Source: an uncultured Halioglobus sp.
Lineage (GTDB): Bacteria > Pseudomonadota > Gammaproteobacteria > Pseudomonadales > Halieaceae
Length of the DNA stretch: 9,225 nucleotides
Reading direction: 5' to 3'
Assembly (NCBI GenBank): GCA_905480565.1
Contig: CAJQQW010000353.1
Span: 1 to 9,225 of the forward strand
Shown here: in pieces, positions 6,635-9,225 of the stretch
Position numbering within the stretch: position 1 is the first letter of the stretch
Layout: every line of letters begins with the position of its first letter
The notes under the pieces: generated by a model
Seen by the model: only the letters and a program-made list of their open reading frames with translations
Told to the model about the DNA's origin: nothing
Databases searched by the model: none
Made by a program: the position numbers and the translations under genes

Positions 6635-8131
6635 ATGGAATTGTCGGTGTTGTACAGTCGCGCCCTTTGCGGCCTCGACGCCCCCCTGGTGGAGGTCGAG
6701 ACACACCTGGCCAACGGCCTCCCCGCGTTTCACATTGTAGGCCTGCCCGAAACGGCTGTGCGCGAAAGCAAGGACCGCGTGCGCAGCGCTATCATAAACT
6801 CCCATTTCGAGTTCCCTGACCGACGGATCACGGTCAACCTCGCTCCGGCAGACCTGCCCAAGGAAGGCGGCCGCTTCGACCTCGCCATCGCGCTGGGCAT
6901 ACTCAGCGCATCCGGCCAACTGCCTGCCAACGCTCTGGCACTCCACGAATTTCTGGCTGAGCTGGCACTCGATGGAAGCCTCCGTGCTGTCCGCGGCAGT
7001 GTCGCCTCAGCTATCGCCGCCACGACCAGCGGGCGCCGGCTGGTGCTGTCTCAGGAAAGCGCCTGCTCTGCGGCACAGGTACCAGGCAGCAAGATTATTC
7101 CCGCAGCCGATATCCTTACCCTGTGTGCCCACCTCAATGGCCGCGCAATCCTGCAGAGCGCCAGCCCGGACAATACGCTTGCCGCCGCAGAATACCCCGA
7201 TATGGCTGACGTGGTCGGCCAGGCGACCGCGAGGCGCGCCATGGAAATCGCGGCCGCCGGGGGCCACAACCTGCTATTTTGCGGTCCGCCCGGTACCGGA
7301 AAAACCCTGTTGGCTAGCAGGCTACCCGGTATATTGCCCCCTCCCCGCCGCAGAGAGGTCCTCTACGGTCTGGCGCTGCGGGATATTGAGGGTCTCCCTG
7401 CGGGCACACCTATCGGCCTGCAGCGTCCCTTTCGCAGCCCCCACCACAGCGCCACCGCCACCTCTCTGACCGGCGGTGGCGGCAGTCCTCGCCCGGGGGA
7501 GGTTTCGCTGGCGCACGGAGGCGTTCTCTTTCTGGACGAGTTACCAGAATTTAACCGCCGCTGCCTGGAGTCACTACGCGAGCCCCTGGAAGCCGGTGAA
7601 ATCACCCTGACTCGCACCAAACGTCGAGTGACCTATCCGGCCCGCTTTCAATTGGTAGCCGCCATGAATCCATGTCCTTGCGGGTTTCTCGGTGACCCTG
7701 AGCGCTCCTGTCGTTGCAGGCCCGAGCAGATTCAGCGCTATCGAGCGAGGCTGTCGGGACCCCTGTTGGACCGCATTGACCTGCATGTGACCGTGCCGCG
7801 CCTGCCACCCAGTCAACTGCTGTCTCGCACAGCACCGGCAGAAGCGTCGGCGCCAGTCCAGGCTCGCGTGACACGCTGCAGAGAGCTTCAGCAAGCCCGC
7901 CAGGGTTGCGCCAATGCCGGGCTCACTTCTACAAGCCTGCACAGTGTCTGCCAGCTTGGAGAAAAAGAAACCCGCCACTTGTCCACTGCGGCACAGCGTA
8001 TGCATCTGTCCGCAAGGGGGCTGCACCGCAGTCTCCGTGTAGCCCGAACCATAGCCGATCTGGAACAACAGGACACGGTTAGCGCACCACATCTCGCTGA
8101 GGCGCTCGCCTACCGACAACAGGCTGAATGA
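6635..8131 (+). CDS. comM: ComM/YifB family AAA+ helicase (Mg-chelatase-like)
   Basis: A 498-residue cytoplasmic AAA+ protein, the usual family length. Domain order: an N-terminal ChlI-type domain (about 20-140, with VGLPETAVRESKDRVRSA and NLAPADLPKEGGRFDLAIAL), the Mg-chelatase-like AAA+ core (about 190-395), and a C-terminal Mg_chelatase_C domain (about 400-498). Walker A is GPPGTGKT (217-224, K223) and Walker B FLDE with D301/E302. Paired CxC motifs at C347/C349 and C359/C361 fit the cysteine cluster seen in the family. ComM is a hexameric branch-migration helicase that helps integrate DNA during natural transformation; it does not chelate magnesium into porphyrins. An AGGTGGG ribosome site precedes the ATG. 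A miniature element is inserted exactly at its stop codon without changing the protein. Confidence 0.95.
   Translation: MELSVLYSRALCGLDAPLVEVETHLANGLPAFHIVGLPETAVRESKDRVRSAIINSHFEFPDRRITVNLAPADLPKEGGRFDLAIALGILSASGQLPANALALHEFLAELALDGSLRAVRGSVASAIAATTSGRRLVLSQESACSAAQVPGSKIIPAADILTLCAHLNGRAILQSASPDNTLAAAEYPDMADVVGQATARRAMEIAAAGGHNLLFCGPPGTGKTLLASRLPGILPPPRRREVLYGLALRDIEGLPAGTPIGLQRPFRSPHHSATATSLTGGGGSPRPGEVSLAHGGVLFLDELPEFNRRCLESLREPLEAGEITLTRTKRRVTYPARFQLVAAMNPCPCGFLGDPERSCRCRPEQIQRYRARLSGPLLDRIDLHVTVPRLPPSQLLSRTAPAEASAPVQARVTRCRELQQARQGCANAGLTSTSLHSVCQLGEKETRHLSTAAQRMHLSARGLHRSLRVARTIADLEQQDTVSAPHLAEALAYRQQAE
8127..8131. repeat. Left target-site duplication AATGA
   Basis: AATGA abuts the left inverted repeat and is repeated exactly at 8423-8427 next to the right one. 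It contains the comM stop codon TGA (8129-8131). Confidence 0.7.
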
Positions 8132-8142
8132 ATTGGCGTGAT
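8132..8142 (+). repeat. Left terminal inverted repeat
   Basis: ATTGGCGTGAT, immediately after the comM stop codon. The match with the right end does not extend clearly beyond 11 bases. Confidence 0.7.
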
Positions 8143-8411
8143 AACAAGATTTTCATATGCGTTGCGCGCCTGGCGAGGGCCGTCCACCCACCGCAAATTC
8201 ATCACCAGGTTGTCTACCTAACGTCAGTCTGCTGACTTTGGTTCGCAGTGCACTGATCATTCGTCTGGACTCGCCACTATCGCGCGACAACGCCTTCCTC
8301 AACAGCGGGGCAACACCCGAGCAAACCAGCACAGAATTTCAAACCGGCTCTGCCAGACTGCTGATCACGGGTTTACCGCAGGCCAAAGGCCATGCCACAC
8401 TGCCTCACATA

Positions 8412-8422
8412 ATCACGCCAAT
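8412..8422 (-). repeat. Right terminal inverted repeat
   Basis: ATCACGCCAAT, the exact reverse complement of the left end, followed at once by the second AATGA. Confidence 0.7.
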
Positions 8423-8427
8423 AATGA
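8423..8427. repeat. Right target-site duplication AATGA
   Basis: Second copy of the 5-base direct repeat. Removing the element with one copy rejoins the comM stop codon to the bases before the P450 gene, leaving 43 bases between stop and start. Confidence 0.7.
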
Positions 8428-8470
8428 CATGTCCGCCCGCATCGCGCGGTCGATGTGCCGGAGCACCTTC

Positions 8471-9225
8471 ATGAACCAATGCCCGTTCGCCAATTTACTG
8501 GACCCCGATACTTACGCCCAAGGCATGCCCTACACCAGGCTAAAAGAAATTCGCGAAGCCGGGCCTGTTGTCAAACTTGAAGACCCTATCAGCGGCACAT
8601 CTTACTGGGCGGTAACTCGCATTGCTGAGATGGACAAGGTCTCGAAAAACCCGGCGCAGTTTTCATCCGCTGAGCGCTCCGCTTTCCCGATGGAATACGA
8701 TGACGATATCGTCGAGATGCAGCGCCTTACGATCATCAACATGGACCCGCCACAGCATCAAAAAGCGAGGCGCATCGTACGCAACGCATTTACTCCCAAG
8801 CGTGTCGAATCGTACGCCGCCAGATTTCGGGAACACGCTCGTCTCATCGTCGATGCCGTCGCCCGTCGTGGCGAATGCGAATTCGTGGAAGAGATTGCCG
8901 CTGAACTGCCCTTGATCGCTATTCTTGAATTACTCGGCGTACCACTGCAAGACCGTAAGCAGTTTTTCGACTGGACCAACACGATGATCTTTGCCGACGA
9001 TCCGGACATGGCGACATCAATGGAGGAGGGTCAGCTAGCAGCGATGGAGGTCATCACCTATGCGCTGGATATCGCGGCCAAGCACCGTCGATCACCAATG
9101 GACAATATCACGGGGGCGCTGTTGGACGCAGAATTGGGCGGCGAGCCCATTCCCGAGGAGATGTTTGGCTGGATGTTTATCCTCATACTCGTTGGAGGCA
9201 ACGAGTCCACCCGCACCGTTATCGC
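8471..9225 (+). CDS. Cytochrome P450, N-terminal part (runs off the window)
   Basis: The frame stays open for 251 codons to the window end. The N terminus MNQCPFANLLDPDTYAQGMP and the C-helix region NMDPPQHQKARRIV (H96, R100) are typical of soluble bacterial P450s. The I-helix oxygen-binding motif appears as GGNEST (242-247), with E245 as the acid and S246 where a threonine is usual. The ExxR pair and the haem-cysteine loop lie beyond the window. The general look recalls the CYP125/CYP142/CYP124-like group (sterol, terpene or fatty-acid hydroxylases), but the substrate cannot be told. A GGAG sits 7 bases before the ATG; in-frame ATGs at 8429 and 8453 have poorer ribosome sites and would add unusual residues. 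No ferredoxin gene is visible in the window. Confidence 0.92.
   Translation, partial: MNQCPFANLLDPDTYAQGMPYTRLKEIREAGPVVKLEDPISGTSYWAVTRIAEMDKVSKNPAQFSSAERSAFPMEYDDDIVEMQRLTIINMDPPQHQKARRIVRNAFTPKRVESYAARFREHARLIVDAVARRGECEFVEEIAAELPLIAILELLGVPLQDRKQFFDWTNTMIFADDPDMATSMEEGQLAAMEVITYALDIAAKHRRSPMDNITGALLDAELGGEPIPEEMFGWMFILILVGGNESTRTVI

Larger units (their letters stand above)
8132..8422. mobile_element. Putative 291-bp miniature inverted-repeat element (MITE-like)
   Basis: The segment begins with ATTGGCGTGAT (8132-8142) and ends with its exact reverse complement ATCACGCCAAT (8412-8422). It is flanked on both sides, with no gap, by the direct repeat AATGA. An 11-bp inverted repeat bordered by a 5-bp duplication is the signature of a transposed element. 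It contains no transposase; the only notable frame (8157-8474) runs past the right end and resembles no known protein. Internal small hairpins include GTCAG/CTGAC (8223-8236) and the palindrome CAGTGCACTG (8246-8255). It fills almost all of the 339-base gap between comM and the P450 gene. The family and the mobilising transposase are unknown. Confidence 0.68.

Noticed and set aside
8200..8230. Integron attC-like motif (CCTAAC near GTTGTC) inside the element
   Set aside because: The complementary outer core site and the long imperfect palindrome of an attC site are absent.
8157..8474. Open frame of 105 codons between comM and the P450 gene
   Set aside because: It lies mostly inside the miniature element, crosses its right boundary and overlaps the P450 start. 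It has no ribosome site and resembles no known protein.

Overview
The window looks like chromosomal DNA of a gammaproteobacterium. The block dapF–DUF484–xerC–HAD phosphatase is the conserved gammaproteobacterial order (E. coli dapF-yigA-xerC-yigB). UbiK, ComM and a glnK-amtB pair with a TorF-type porin add to that picture. The bacterial P450 and the TorF porin suggest a marine, Halieaceae/Cellvibrionales-like lineage, but this placement is inference from gene content and general memory of such genomes; no search was run.

Layout. (1) 1-3277, plus strand: the last codons of a probable lysA, then dapF, a DUF484 gene, xerC and a HAD hydrolase. They are tightly packed and probably one transcription unit joining lysine/peptidoglycan precursor synthesis to chromosome dimer resolution. 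The HAD gene appears to use a CTG start behind a near-perfect Shine-Dalgarno. (2) 3393-5946, minus strand: a torF–glnK–amtB operon converging on the HAD gene and closed by a UUCG-loop intrinsic terminator. Strong hairpins lie in both intercistronic gaps. (3) 5947-6257: a divergent control region. Facing torF it holds a near-consensus sigma-54 -24/-12 promoter, an IHF-like site upstream and NtrC-type GCAC-N7-GTGC enhancers centred about 110-130 bp upstream of the predicted start. This indicates that the porin, the PII protein and the ammonium channel are induced together under nitrogen limitation. (4) 6258-8131, plus strand: ubiK (ubiquinone biosynthesis accessory factor) and comM (helicase of natural transformation). 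(5) 8127-8427: a 291-bp miniature element with 11-bp perfect terminal inverted repeats and a 5-bp direct duplication (AATGA), inserted at the comM stop codon. (6) 8471 to the end: the N-terminal half of a cytochrome P450, running off the window.

Most genes are conserved housekeeping. The least expected signals are the miniature element at the comM stop codon, which separates comM from the P450, and the complete NtrC/IHF/sigma-54 architecture placing a TorF porin at the head of a nitrogen-scavenging operon.
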